A stretch of 14,050 nt of DNA. Origin: CAVQFO01 sp963711725 (lineage in GTDB: Bacteria; Pseudomonadota; Gammaproteobacteria; Nitrococcales; Aquisalimonadaceae). The notes under the pieces are model-generated. The model was given only the letters and a program-made list of their open reading frames with translations, was not told the origin of the DNA and made no database searches. The DNA lies in contig CAVQFO010000029.1 in assembly GCA_963711725.1 (NCBI GenBank), forward strand, positions 1 through 14,050, in the 5' to 3' direction. Positions 1 to 7,126 of this stretch are shown here, piece by piece (the first letter of the stretch is position 1; every line of letters starts with the position of its first letter). A program made the translations under genes and the position numbers.

Positions 1-1
1 G

Positions 2-58
2 CGCGAGGAGGCGCTGACCGTGGGTGAGCATGGCGTAGATCAGCCGTTCCAGAAACGC
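2..58 (-). other. Possible edge of a minus-strand gene or gene remnant
   Basis: The minus-strand frame ending at the left edge reads AFLERLIYAMLTHGQRLLA, which looks protein-like (amphipathic helix pattern, no stop). The ATG inside it (MLTHGQ...) could be a start, but no ribosome binding site is visible, and a palindrome lies directly upstream at 63-89. The phrase loosely recalls the tail of some transposases, but I cannot assign a family. The opposite strand is also open here (ending at a TGA near 111), so even the strand is uncertain. This is a pointer for a reader who has the flanking sequence. Confidence 0.15.
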
Positions 59-62
59 GTAG

Positions 63-89
63 GGCGCAATAACCGAAGGGCATTGCGCC
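63..89. repeat. REP-like palindrome (GGCGCAAT stem)
   Basis: GGCGCAAT at 63-70 is perfectly complementary to ATTGCGCC at 82-89, with an 11-base loop that itself contains CC-GAA-GG. This type of GCGCAAT...ATTGCGC palindrome is a common dispersed intergenic repeat in GC-rich proteobacteria (recalled from general knowledge, not searched). The function here is unknown. Confidence 0.5.
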
Positions 90-147
90 GCATGCCGTGT
101 GGTTGAAATCCGGGCTTGGCAAGAAGCTCCAGGCATGAAGATCGCGA

Positions 148-217
148 CAGAGACACGGAGCGCACCGAGGAAAACCATCTCTCATTTCGATCGGCTCTCT
201 GTGTGTTCTGTGCCTCC
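148..217. repeat. Imperfect CACAGAG-type inverted repeat
   Basis: CAGAGACACGGAG at about 148-160 on the plus strand faces CTCTCTGTGTGTTCTGTG at 195-212, so an imperfect hairpin with several mismatches and bulges can form around an AAAACCATCTCTC-containing loop. The purine-rich ACAGAG / CTCTGTG wording resembles a dispersed intergenic repeat seen in many proteobacteria. The pairing is imperfect and this is a weak call. Confidence 0.3.
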
Positions 218-417
218 CATCCGACATCCGGCAACCGATTGAATTATATCCTCTCGTCCCAGCCCGAATTCTGCTGACCCGCCGGGTTCGCGGGCCATTT
301 GTTGCGCGACAGCGCGCCGCCAACGGCGGGGCGTAGACTCTGTGGTGAACCCGTCTTCACGGGCCGGCGGGACCGAAGCCCAAGGCCCCATCAATATTTC
401 CGCGCCCCGCGCGATCC
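218..417. other. Non-coding stretch with small hairpins, no gene seen
   Basis: I see no supported coding region here. The stretch carries several short perfect stems: CCCGC/GCGGG (278-282 with 290-294), CCGCC/GGCGG (317-321 with 325-329) and GTGAA/TTCAC (345-349 with 356-360). Minus-strand reading frames across it are rich in Arg, Gly and Ser and look like compositional shadows. The divergent rpsT gene found upstream of murJ in many gammaproteobacteria is not present in this stretch. Confidence 0.4.
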
Positions 418-694
418 CTAGGGAGGCACTGATCTATTCACACGTCCGCGTTACGGCCTGAGAAGCCGGCACGGTAGGCGCGCCGCGCAGCGCCGTAGTC
501 GCTCTACGGTCAAGCGGCGCAACACCCCAGGGCGGCTTCTCAGGCCGTAGCCCGAAGGGCTCAGCCCTGTTGTGGCCCCTGGCGGTGTTGCGCCACCGGC
601 CCCGTAGCGACGGCTACGCGACCGGCACCGCGCCTACCCAGATGACCAAAACAGACCTGAGCGCGGCCGTGTGAACAGATCAGTGTCTCCCTAG
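418..694. repeat. Composite palindromic element 1, upstream of murJ
   Basis: A 277-base element is bounded by inverted repeats at 418-450 and 662-694, matching at 30 of 33 positions; both outer ends read CTAG. Inside are: arm A, a perfect 17-bp stem (452-468 with 533-549) capped by CCGTAG-TCGCT-CTACGG (493-509); a centre CCCGAAGGG (551-559); and arm B, with GCGGTG/CACCGC (582-587 with 626-631) capped by CGTAGC-GACG-GCTACG (603-618). The two arms are also partly reverse complements of each other: 516-526 pairs perfectly with 584-594, and 473-482 with 629-638. The whole can therefore fold as one long palindrome or as two local hairpins. No transposase is encoded. It may be a MITE-like non-autonomous element, a structured regulatory RNA/DNA, or both. 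Element 2 at 6857-7121 has the same plan. Confidence 0.8.
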
Positions 695-718
695 ATGAAA
701 TTCCCGCGCCAGACCCGC

Positions 719-724
719 TATGAT
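719..724 (+). promoter_or_regulatory. Possible -10 box of a murJ promoter
   Basis: TATGAT at 719-724 fits a sigma-70 -10 box and lies 36 bases before the chosen murJ start. The region where a -35 box should be (about 696-702) has no good match, so this is a weak prediction. It lies just outside the right end of element 1. Confidence 0.25.
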
Positions 725-760
725 GCCCGCTTCGCTGGGCACCAGAACGATACGAATCCG

Positions 761-2320
761 ATGAGCGGCAGCCTGTTCCGATCCACGGCGGTATTTTCGG
801 CCATGACCATGGTTTCCCGGGTCCTTGGGCTGGTCCGGGACGTGGTTATCGCAACGGTATTCGGGTCCGGGGCCGCTACGGACGCGTTCTTCGTCGCTTT
901 CAAGATTCCCAATTTCATGCGGCGGTTGTTCGCCGAGGGGGCGTTTTCCCAGGCGTTTGTGCCCGTGCTCTCCGAGTACCGGACTCAGCGTAGCCCGGAG
1001 GAGGTCCGGCTCCTGGTTGCCCGGGTCAGTGGCACGCTGGCCGCCATCCTGCTTCTGATAACCGGCATTGGCATCGCGGCGGCGCCGGGCGTGGTCACCG
1101 TGTTTGCTCCGGGCTTCGTGGCCGATCCGGGAAAATTCGCGCTGACCACGGAAATGCTGCGCCTGACCTTTCCTTACCTGTTCTTTATCTCGCTGGTGGC
1201 CTGCGCCAGCGGTGTGCTGAATACCTACGGCCGCTTCGGGCCCCCGGCGTTCGCGCCGGTGCTGCTCAATCTGGCATTGATCGGCAGCGCCTTGTGGGGT
1301 GCGGCCTATTTCCGGGCACCGGTCGAGGCCCTGGCGGCGGGTGTATTCCTGGCCGGTGCCTTGCAGTTGCTGCTGATGCTGCCGTTTCTGGCGAAGCTGC
1401 GGTTGCTGAGCTGGCCTCGCTGGGGTTGGCGGGGCCCGGGAGTGCAGCGGATTCTCAAGCTGATGCTGCCGGTAATCTTCGGCTCGTCGGTGGCCCAGAT
1501 CAATCTGCTGGTGGATACGATGCTGGCCTCGTTCCTGGTCACGGGCAGTGTGAGCTGGCTCTATTATTCGGACCGCCTGGTGGAGTTCCCGTTGGGCGTC
1601 TTCGGAGTCGCCCTGGGCACCGTCATCCTGCCCCGCTTGTCCAGCCAGCATGCCAGTGGAACGGGCCAGGCCTTTTCCCAGACCCTGGACTGGGCCCTGC
1701 GCTGGGTCGTGCTGATCGCGGCGCCGGCAACGCTGGGGCTGGCGCTGCTGGCCCAGCCGTTGATGGCGACGTTGTTCCAGCACGGTGAATTCACCCCCGC
1801 CGATGCACACCTCGCCGGTTTGAGCCTGGTGACCTACTCCATGGGCCTGCACGGCTTTATCCTGGTCAAGGTCCTCTCCCCCGGCTTCTATGCCCGCCAG
1901 GATACGAAGACCCCGGTGAAATACGCGGCCGCCAGCCTGGTCTGCAACATGGTGCTCAGCAGCGTCGCCGTGTATTTCCTGCATACCACCCACTTCGGCC
2001 ATGCCGGCGTTGCCCTGGCAACCGCAGTGGCGGCCAGTCTCAACGCCGCGCTGCTTTTCCGGGGGCTGCGCCGCCGTGGGGTCTATCGGCCCGGGGCCGG
2101 CTGGGGGCGTTTCCTGATACAGGTGCTGAGTGCTTCCCTGGTCATGGGCGGCTTGTTGTGGTGGCTGCCCGCCGACCTGGCGACGTGGGCCGCGCGGGGC
2201 TTGCGCATGCGCGTGGCGTACCTGGGGCTGTGGGTGGGAGTGGGCGCGGCGGCCTATTTTGCCGTGCTTTGGCTGACGGGGCTTCGCTGGTCGGTTCTGC
2301 GGGAGCGGCCGGATTCGTGA
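761..2320 (+). CDS. murJ: Lipid II flippase MurJ (MviN)
   Basis: MurJ is an inner-membrane protein of the MOP superfamily that moves lipid II from the inner to the outer leaflet for peptidoglycan synthesis. The 519-residue product is almost entirely hydrophobic, in line with the family's 14 transmembrane segments. The family opening STAVFSAMTMVSRVLGLVRD is present. Charged residues matching those essential in E. coli MurJ are all seen with an offset of two: R20, R26, D41, R54 and R272 (in YYSDRLVEFPLG). I chose the ATG at 761 because family members begin here (MSxSLxxSTAV); an in-frame ATG at 695 would add 22 residues unlike the family and abuts element 1. No clear Shine-Dalgarno is visible. 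The position before ribF-ileS-lspA is the conserved gammaproteobacterial order. ribF follows after 68 bases containing its own promoter-like sequence. Confidence 0.97.
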   Translation: MSGSLFRSTAVFSAMTMVSRVLGLVRDVVIATVFGSGAATDAFFVAFKIPNFMRRLFAEGAFSQAFVPVLSEYRTQRSPEEVRLLVARVSGTLAAILLLITGIGIAAAPGVVTVFAPGFVADPGKFALTTEMLRLTFPYLFFISLVACASGVLNTYGRFGPPAFAPVLLNLALIGSALWGAAYFRAPVEALAAGVFLAGALQLLLMLPFLAKLRLLSWPRWGWRGPGVQRILKLMLPVIFGSSVAQINLLVDTMLASFLVTGSVSWLYYSDRLVEFPLGVFGVALGTVILPRLSSQHASGTGQAFSQTLDWALRWVVLIAAPATLGLALLAQPLMATLFQHGEFTPADAHLAGLSLVTYSMGLHGFILVKVLSPGFYARQDTKTPVKYAAASLVCNMVLSSVAVYFLHTTHFGHAGVALATAVAASLNAALLFRGLRRRGVYRPGAGWGRFLIQVLSASLVMGGLLWWLPADLATWAARGLRMRVAYLGLWVGVGAAAYFAVLWLTGLRWSVLRERPDS

Positions 2321-2332
2321 ATTCGCTCTACT

Positions 2333-2348
2333 AACCTTCTGATAGGTT
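2333..2348. terminator. Small inverted repeat between murJ and ribF
   Basis: AACCT (2333-2337) and AGGTT (2344-2348) form a 5-bp stem with a 6-base loop, 12 bases after the murJ stop. It is short and not followed by a T run, so it is at most a weak terminator. It overlaps the -35 region of the predicted ribF promoter and could instead be an operator. Confidence 0.2.
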
Positions 2349-2365
2349 GGTAAAACCTTTATAAT
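2337..2365 (+). promoter_or_regulatory. Predicted sigma-70 promoter of ribF-ileS-lspA
   Basis: A perfect TATAAT -10 box lies at 2360-2365. The best -35 hexamer at 17-bp spacing is TTCTGA at 2337-2342, matching the consensus at 3 of 6 positions. Transcription would start near 2372 and give a short leader of roughly 17 bases before the ribF ATG. The sequence here is visibly AT-rich against a GC-rich background. Confidence 0.5.
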
Positions 2366-2388
2366 CCTTCGTTTTCGGCAGACGATCC

Positions 2389-3309
2389 ATGGATCTTGTT
2401 CGCGGCGTTCACAATATCCGCGACCGCCATTGCGGCTGTGTTGCCACCATCGGCAATTTCGATGGCGTGCACGCGGGCCATCAGGCGGTGTTGGAGCGGT
2501 TGCGGGCGGTGGGGCGGCGGCACCAGCTGCCGGTCGTGGTGATCACCTTCGAGCCGTATCCGGCCGAATACTTTCAGGGCGAGGGAGCGCCGGCAAGACT
2601 GACCTCCCTGCGGGAGAAGTGGCGCCTGGTTCGCGACCTGGGTGCCGATCGGCTCATCTGCCTGCATTTCAACGGCCGGTTGGCGAACATGTCGGCCGCG
2701 GAGTTCGTGGATGAGATCCTGGTCCGGCAGTTGGGGATCCGCCATCTGATCGTGGGGGATGACTTTCGTTTCGGCCGTGGCCGCGAAGGGGACTTCGCTT
2801 TTCTGCGGCAGGCGGGGGACAGGCACGGGTTTGACGTCGAGAGCACGCCCACCTATGAGCTGGACGGCGAGCGGGTGAGCAGCACGCGCGTGCGCTGCGC
2901 CCTGGCCGAGGGCCGCTTGGACGAGGCCGAGCGATTGCTGCGTCGGCCCTATGCCATTACCGGCCGGGTGGTTCATGGCGACAAGCTGGGTCGGCAATTG
3001 GGTTATCCCACGGCCAACCTGCGGTTCCGGCGGCCGCCACCGCTGCGGGGCATCTTCGCCGTGGAAGTCGAAGGCGTGGAAGGGGCCCGCTTCGGGGTGG
3101 CCAGTCTCGGCACTCGGCCCACGGTCGATGGAACCCGTACGCTGCTGGAGGTCTATCTGTTCGACTACGCGGCGGAGCTGTACGGACAGGTGGTAACCGT
3201 GGTGTTCCGGCGGCGGCTGCGCGAGGAGCGGCGTTTCGACTCCGTTGACGCCCTGGCCGAGCAGATCGGGCGCGATGCCGATGCTGCCCGCGAATACTTC
3301 CGGCTTTAG
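2389..3309 (+). CDS. ribF: Bifunctional riboflavin kinase / FAD synthetase RibF
   Basis: RibF phosphorylates riboflavin to FMN and adenylylates FMN to FAD in the cytoplasm. The 306-residue length matches the family (about 310). The N-terminal FMN adenylyltransferase domain shows GNFDGVHAGH (22-31) with the HxGH nucleotide-binding signature (28-31) and VSSTRVR (163-169), the ISSTxIR-type motif. The C-terminal flavokinase domain carries GYPTANL (205-211) with the PTAN motif. The start MDLVRGVHNI matches the usual family opening (M-L-RG-HN). It lies between murJ and ileS as in most gammaproteobacteria, with a likely promoter immediately upstream and 77 bases to ileS. Confidence 0.97.
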   Translation: MDLVRGVHNIRDRHCGCVATIGNFDGVHAGHQAVLERLRAVGRRHQLPVVVITFEPYPAEYFQGEGAPARLTSLREKWRLVRDLGADRLICLHFNGRLANMSAAEFVDEILVRQLGIRHLIVGDDFRFGRGREGDFAFLRQAGDRHGFDVESTPTYELDGERVSSTRVRCALAEGRLDEAERLLRRPYAITGRVVHGDKLGRQLGYPTANLRFRRPPPLRGIFAVEVEGVEGARFGVASLGTRPTVDGTRTLLEVYLFDYAAELYGQVVTVVFRRRLREERRFDSVDALAEQIGRDADAAREYFRL

Positions 3310-3311
3310 CG

Positions 3312-3346
3312 GCCTGTCGGGCTTCGAACCCCAAAGTCCGATAGGC
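3312..3346 (+). other. Hairpin in the ribF-ileS leader
   Basis: GCCTGTCGG (3312-3320) pairs with CCGATAGGC (3338-3346), a 9-bp stem with one G.U pair and a 17-base loop, located 2 bases after the ribF stop and about 40 bases before ileS. There is no T tract, so it is not a typical intrinsic terminator. It could stabilise or partly attenuate the transcript; no function can be shown from sequence. Confidence 0.35.
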
Positions 3347-3386
3347 GGCCAGCCGTCATTCTGAAATCAAGACACAAGGTAGGCCC

Positions 3387-6197
3387 GTGACCGACTACAA
3401 GGATACGCTGAATCTGCCGAAGACGGATTTCCCCATGCGGGGCAATCTGGCCAACCGTGAGCCGGAAATGCTCAAGCGGTGGGAGCAGGCAGACATCTAT
3501 GGCCGGCTTCGCAAGGCCCGCGCCGGATTGCCGAAGTTCGTGCTGCATGACGGCCCGCCCTACGCCAACGGCGATATTCATATCGGTCACTCGGTCAACA
3601 AGATTCTCAAGGACATCATCGTCAAGAGCCGCAGCATGGCGGGCTTCGATGCGCCCTACGTGCCCGGCTGGGACTGCCACGGGCTGCCCATCGAGCTGAT
3701 GGTGGAGAAGAAGGTGGGCAAGGCGGGGGACAAGGTTTCGGCCAAGTCCTTCCGCGACGCTTGCCGCGCCTTTGCCGCCAAGCAGGTGGACGGCCAGCGG
3801 GAAGACTTCAAGCGCCTGGGCGTGTTCGGCGATTGGGCGCGTCCCTACCTCACGATGAATTTTGCCACCGAGGCGAACATCCTGCGGGCCCTGGGGCGGA
3901 TCCTCGACAAGGGTCATATCACCCGCGGCTTCAAGCCCGTGCACTGGTGCGCCGATTGCGGCTCGGCCCTGGCCGAGGCCGAAGTGGAGTACGAGGATCG
4001 CCAGTCGCCGGCCATCGACGTGCGGTTCCCGGTGATCGACGGCGCCGATCTGGCGAAGCGCTTTGGGTTGCCGGAGGATCGGGTGGACCCCCGCGCAGCA
4101 GTGGTGATCTGGACCACGACCCCCTGGACGCTTCCCGCGAATCAGGCGGTGGCGGTGCATCCGGAGCTGGAATACGTGCTGGTGGGTTTCGCCGGTGCGC
4201 ATGGCAACGAGCAGGTGCTCTTGGCCGAGGCGCTGTATCAGGACGCCCTCAAGCGCTACGGCATCGATGAGTTCACCATCGTCGCCCGCGGTCCGGGTTC
4301 CGCCCTGGAAGGGCTGCGTGTGCATCATCCCTTCTATGAGCGGGAGGTGCCGGTGATCCTCGGCGAGCATGTGACCACGGAAACGGGTACCGGCGCGGTG
4401 CATACGGCCCCCGGCCATGGTCTGGAGGACTACCTGGTCGGCCAGCACTACGACTTGCCCGTGCTTAACCCCGTGGGCCCGGACGGTTGCTTCCTGCCGG
4501 ATACCGAGCTGTTCGCGGGCCAGTTCGTGTTCAAGGCGAACGCCGAAGTGATCAAGGTGCTGGAGGAACGCGGCATGCTGCTCAGGCATCAGCCGTACCA
4601 CCACAGCTATCCGCACTGCTGGCGCCACAAGACGCCCATTATCTTCCGGGCGACCCCCCAGTGGTTCATCAACCTGGAAAAGGAGGGGTTGCGCGAGCAG
4701 GCCCTGAAGGCCATCGCCGGCGTGACGTGGACGCCGTCCTGGGGCGAGGCCCGCATCGACGCCATGGTCCGCAACCGGCCGGACTGGTGCATCTCCCGGC
4801 AGCGCAACTGGGGTGTACCCATCGCCTTGTTCGTGGACAAGAAGACCGGCGAGCCGCACCCCGACAGCCAGCGTCTGATCGAGGAAGTGGCCAAACGCAT
4901 GGAAGGCGAGGGCATCGACGCCTGGTTCGATCTGGCCCCCGAGGAGCTGTTGGGCGGCGAGGCGGATCGCTACGAGAAGGTCACCGATATCCTGGATGTC
5001 TGGTTTGATTCCGGCGTGACGCACGCCACCGTACTCGAGCCCTCCGAGGAGTTGGGCGGCGTTCCTGCCGATCTCTATCTGGAAGGTTCCGACCAGCACC
5101 GCGGCTGGTTCCAGTCGTCCCTGCTGACTTCGGTGGCGATGCGGGGCGAGGCCCCTTATCGCGGGGTGCTGACCCACGGTTTCACGGTGGACGCCCAGGG
5201 CAAGAAGATGTCCAAGTCCCGCGGCAACGTGGTGGCGCCCCAGAAGGTCATGAATTCCCTGGGCGCCGACGTGCTGCGGCTGTGGGTGGCTTCCGCCGAC
5301 TACAGCGGCGAGATCGCCGTATCCGACGAAATCCTCAAGCGTGTGGCGGATTCCTACCGGCGCATGCGCAACACGGCGCGGTTCCTGCTGGCCAACCTCG
5401 TAGGGTTTGATCCCGCCCGCGATCTGGTTTCGCCGGAGCGGATGCTGCCGTTCGACCGCTGGGCGGTGGATCGTGCGCTGCAGGCGCAGGAGGAAGTGAA
5501 GAAGGCGTATCAGGACTACGAGTTCCATCGCTTCTATCACCGTGTACACAATTTCTGCGCCGTTGACATGAGCAGCCTGTACCTTGATGTCATCAAGGAT
5601 CGCCAATACACCACCCAGGCCGACAGCCTGGCCCGGCGCTCGGCCCAGACCGCTCTGTACCACATCATGGAGGCTCTGGTTCGCTGGCTGGCCCCGGTGC
5701 TGAGCTTCACTGCCGAGGAGATCTGGCAACACATCCCCGGTGAGCGAGGAGACTCCGTTTTCTTCGAGACCTGGTACGAGGGGCTGTTTGCCCAGGACGA
5801 AGGCCGCTTCGATCGCGCTTTCTGGAAACAGGCCGTGGCCGTGCGCGAGGCCGTGAGCAAGGAGCTGGAGAAGGTCCGTGTAGCCGAGCGCATCGGCGCC
5901 TCACTGGATGCTGAGGTGGACTTGTACTGCGCCCCCGAGCTTCTGGAGCGCCTGCGCGCTTTCGGTGGAGAACTTCGGTTCTTCCTGATTACCTCGGAGG
6001 CCCAGGTCCACGATTGGGACAGCCGGCCCGAAGACGCCGTGGTGGCGCAGTTGGAGGAAGGCGGCGAGCTGGGGATTCGCGTCACCCCTTCCGAGCACGC
6101 CAAATGCGTGCGCTGTTGGCACCGCCGCCCGGACGTGGGCGCCGACGGCGACCATCCGGAGCTGTGCGGCCGTTGCGTGTCACAACGTGGACGGTGA
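3387..6197 (+). CDS. ileS: Isoleucyl-tRNA synthetase
   Basis: This class I aminoacyl-tRNA synthetase charges tRNA-Ile in the cytoplasm and edits misactivated valine. The 936-residue product matches the usual bacterial length. HIGH is at 65-68 within PPYANGDIHIGH, and the KMSKS loop is at 607-611. The editing (CP1) region lies between, with TTTPWTLPANQA and an EHVTTETGTGAVHTAPGHG-like block. The C-terminus has a Cys4 zinc site, CVRC plus CGRC, as in the E. coli-type enzyme. Translation starts at GTG (3387) behind AAGG at 3375-3378; the residues before the next Met (M17) match the family start MTDYKDTLNLPKT. lspA follows after 21 bases, suggesting one transcript. Confidence 0.98.
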   Translation: MTDYKDTLNLPKTDFPMRGNLANREPEMLKRWEQADIYGRLRKARAGLPKFVLHDGPPYANGDIHIGHSVNKILKDIIVKSRSMAGFDAPYVPGWDCHGLPIELMVEKKVGKAGDKVSAKSFRDACRAFAAKQVDGQREDFKRLGVFGDWARPYLTMNFATEANILRALGRILDKGHITRGFKPVHWCADCGSALAEAEVEYEDRQSPAIDVRFPVIDGADLAKRFGLPEDRVDPRAAVVIWTTTPWTLPANQAVAVHPELEYVLVGFAGAHGNEQVLLAEALYQDALKRYGIDEFTIVARGPGSALEGLRVHHPFYEREVPVILGEHVTTETGTGAVHTAPGHGLEDYLVGQHYDLPVLNPVGPDGCFLPDTELFAGQFVFKANAEVIKVLEERGMLLRHQPYHHSYPHCWRHKTPIIFRATPQWFINLEKEGLREQALKAIAGVTWTPSWGEARIDAMVRNRPDWCISRQRNWGVPIALFVDKKTGEPHPDSQRLIEEVAKRMEGEGIDAWFDLAPEELLGGEADRYEKVTDILDVWFDSGVTHATVLEPSEELGGVPADLYLEGSDQHRGWFQSSLLTSVAMRGEAPYRGVLTHGFTVDAQGKKMSKSRGNVVAPQKVMNSLGADVLRLWVASADYSGEIAVSDEILKRVADSYRRMRNTARFLLANLVGFDPARDLVSPERMLPFDRWAVDRALQAQEEVKKAYQDYEFHRFYHRVHNFCAVDMSSLYLDVIKDRQYTTQADSLARRSAQTALYHIMEALVRWLAPVLSFTAEEIWQHIPGERGDSVFFETWYEGLFAQDEGRFDRAFWKQAVAVREAVSKELEKVRVAERIGASLDAEVDLYCAPELLERLRAFGGELRFFLITSEAQVHDWDSRPEDAVVAQLEEGGELGIRVTPSEHAKCVRCWHRRPDVGADGDHPELCGRCVSQRGR

Positions 6198-6208
6198 CGG
6201 CGAAACCC

Positions 6209-6212
6209 GGAG
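6209..6212 (+). promoter_or_regulatory. Shine-Dalgarno site fixing the lspA GTG start
   Basis: GGAG at 6209-6212 sits six bases before GTG at 6219, which supports the non-ATG start of lspA; no in-frame ATG with a comparable site is seen nearby. Confidence 0.6.
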
Positions 6213-6218
6213 CGTGGC

Positions 6219-6710
6219 GTGAACCGCCGTTTCACCGGCTGGCTGCTGCTCGCGGCTTTGGTGATCGTCGCGGATCAGGCCACCAAGCTACTTGCGGAAA
6301 GCCATCTGCTGTTCCACGAACCGGTGCGGCTGCTACCCGTGCTAAGCCTGACGCTGAGCTACAACCAGGGCGCCGCCTTCAGCTTCCTGGGCAGCGCATC
6401 CGGGTGGCAGCGGTGGTTCTTCATTCTATTGGCCCTGGGTGTGAGCCTGGTTCTGATTGCCTGGCTGCGCCGCCTGGGGCCGGGCAACCGATGGCTCGGA
6501 ACCGCGCTCTCGCTCGTGCTGGGCGGCGCCCTCGGCAACGTGATCGACCGCTTCGCCTACGGCCACGTGATTGACTTCATCGACGCCCACTACCAGCACT
6601 GGCATTGGCCGATCTTCAATGTCGCCGACTCGGCGATCTCGGTGGGCGTGGTGATGCTGCTGGTGCATAGCTTTCTGGGGGATCGATCGCGAGATCGAGT
6701 CGAGGAGTAG
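6219..6710 (+). CDS. lspA: Lipoprotein signal peptidase (signal peptidase II)
   Basis: LspA is the inner-membrane aspartyl protease that removes the signal peptide from diacylglyceryl-modified prolipoproteins. The 163-residue product has about four hydrophobic segments. Conserved family boxes are present: DQATK (19-23), YNQGAAFSF (48-56), GNVIDRFAYGHVIDF (106-120) and FNVADSAI (133-140). By family alignment the catalytic pair is D119 and D137. The start is GTG with a good GGAG site. It follows ileS closely, the conserved arrangement. In many relatives the next gene is fkpB (an FKBP-type isomerase); here only repeats separate lspA from ispH. Confidence 0.97.
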   Translation: MNRRFTGWLLLAALVIVADQATKLLAESHLLFHEPVRLLPVLSLTLSYNQGAAFSFLGSASGWQRWFFILLALGVSLVLIAWLRRLGPGNRWLGTALSLVLGGALGNVIDRFAYGHVIDFIDAHYQHWHWPIFNVADSAISVGVVMLLVHSFLGDRSRDRVEE

Positions 6711-6722
6711 GGTCGTCTTGAA

Positions 6723-6788
6723 TTCGCGGCGAAGAGCGCCGCTCCTACATGCAAACCCGATTGTAGGAGCGGCGTTCACCGCCGCGAA
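6723..6788. repeat. REP-like palindrome TTCGCGGC...GCCGCTCCTACA
   Basis: Arms at 6723-6749 and 6762-6788 are inverted repeats matching at 24 of 27 positions, with a 12-base loop. The mismatches cluster in the middle of the stem. The wording (TGTAGGAGCGGC...GCCGCGAA) is that of a dispersed intergenic repeat known from Pseudomonas, Xanthomonas and relatives. It lies 12 bases after lspA and could act as a transcript-end hairpin, although no T run follows. Confidence 0.75.
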
Positions 6789-6856
6789 CAACCGCCGCTT
6801 CGTATGAACCGCCCCATCAAACCGTTACAATAACCCCATCCAACGCTCAGGTAATG

Positions 6857-7121
6857 GGGCCTGTGAACAGTCCGGCGACGCGACGCGTTGGGTCTAACAG
6901 GTGCCTAGGCAAGACGCGAGGAGGGAGGTTTAGTGATTCTAAATGAACGACGAGCAACGCCGGATAGGCACCTGTTAGGCCCAACCCGAAGGGCCGGCGC
7001 CCTTTTTGCGCAATGCGGTGTTGGCGTTCGCTCATGTAGCGGGGCTACACTGTGCTCACGCCGCCTAGCCTTGCACAAAAAGGGCACCGGCGCGTCGCGT
7101 CGCCGGACTGTTCACAGGCCC
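6857..7121. repeat. Composite palindromic element 2, upstream of ispH
   Basis: A 265-base element is bounded by perfect 31-base inverted repeats (6857-6887 and 7091-7121) containing CTGTGAACAG. Arm A is a 21-bp stem with one mismatch (6887-6907 with 6965-6985), holding an inner TTTAG-TGATT-CTAAA hairpin (6929-6943). The centre is CCCGAAGGG (6985-6993). Arm B is a 21-bp stem with two mismatches (6993-7013 with 7071-7091), holding TGTAGC-GGG-GCTACA (7035-7049). The arms begin and end exactly where the terminal repeats and centre stop, so the whole forms a three-way cruciform. It has the plan of element 1. No transposase is encoded; the short open frames across it are shadows. The right repeat ends 5 bases before the ispH ATG. 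Confidence 0.85.
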
Positions 7122-7126
7122 TAACC

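Noticed and set aside
418..694. CRISPR array, tRNA or rRNA in the repeat-rich upstream region
   Set aside because: The repeats are inverted rather than direct and evenly spaced, and no cloverleaf with a T-loop or anticodon arm could be identified, despite the nested hairpins.
695..760. Longer murJ start at 695
   Set aside because: The 22 extra residues lie before the conserved MurJ opening and begin at the edge of element 1, with no ribosome binding site.
680..2002. 440-codon open frame on the minus strand opposite murJ
   Set aside because: Antisense to murJ, with low-complexity Gln/His/Arg-rich protein and no family features; a shadow of GC-biased third positions.
2359..2997. 212-codon open frame on the minus strand opposite ribF
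   Set aside because: Antisense to ribF, with no domain or ribosome binding site.
3310..3386. T-box or other tRNA-responsive leader for ileS
   Set aside because: The 77-base gap is too short for a T-box, lacks its conserved bulge sequence, and such leaders are not typical of gammaproteobacteria.
3306..5732. 808-codon open frame on the minus strand opposite ileS
   Set aside because: It is antisense to a certain ileS gene, has no recognisable domain, and is rich in His, Gly, Arg and Gln as expected for the antisense frame of GC-rich codons. It is a compositional shadow.
6847..7087. Small open frames within element 2 as a transposon-encoded protein
   Set aside because: They are under 65 residues, span the palindrome arms, and differ between strands only as mirror images of the repeat; no transposase motif is seen.
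7052..7126. Longer ispH start at 7052
   Set aside because: The 25 extra residues come from the palindromic element, have no family similarity, and precede the canonical MQRVLLANPRGFCAGV start.
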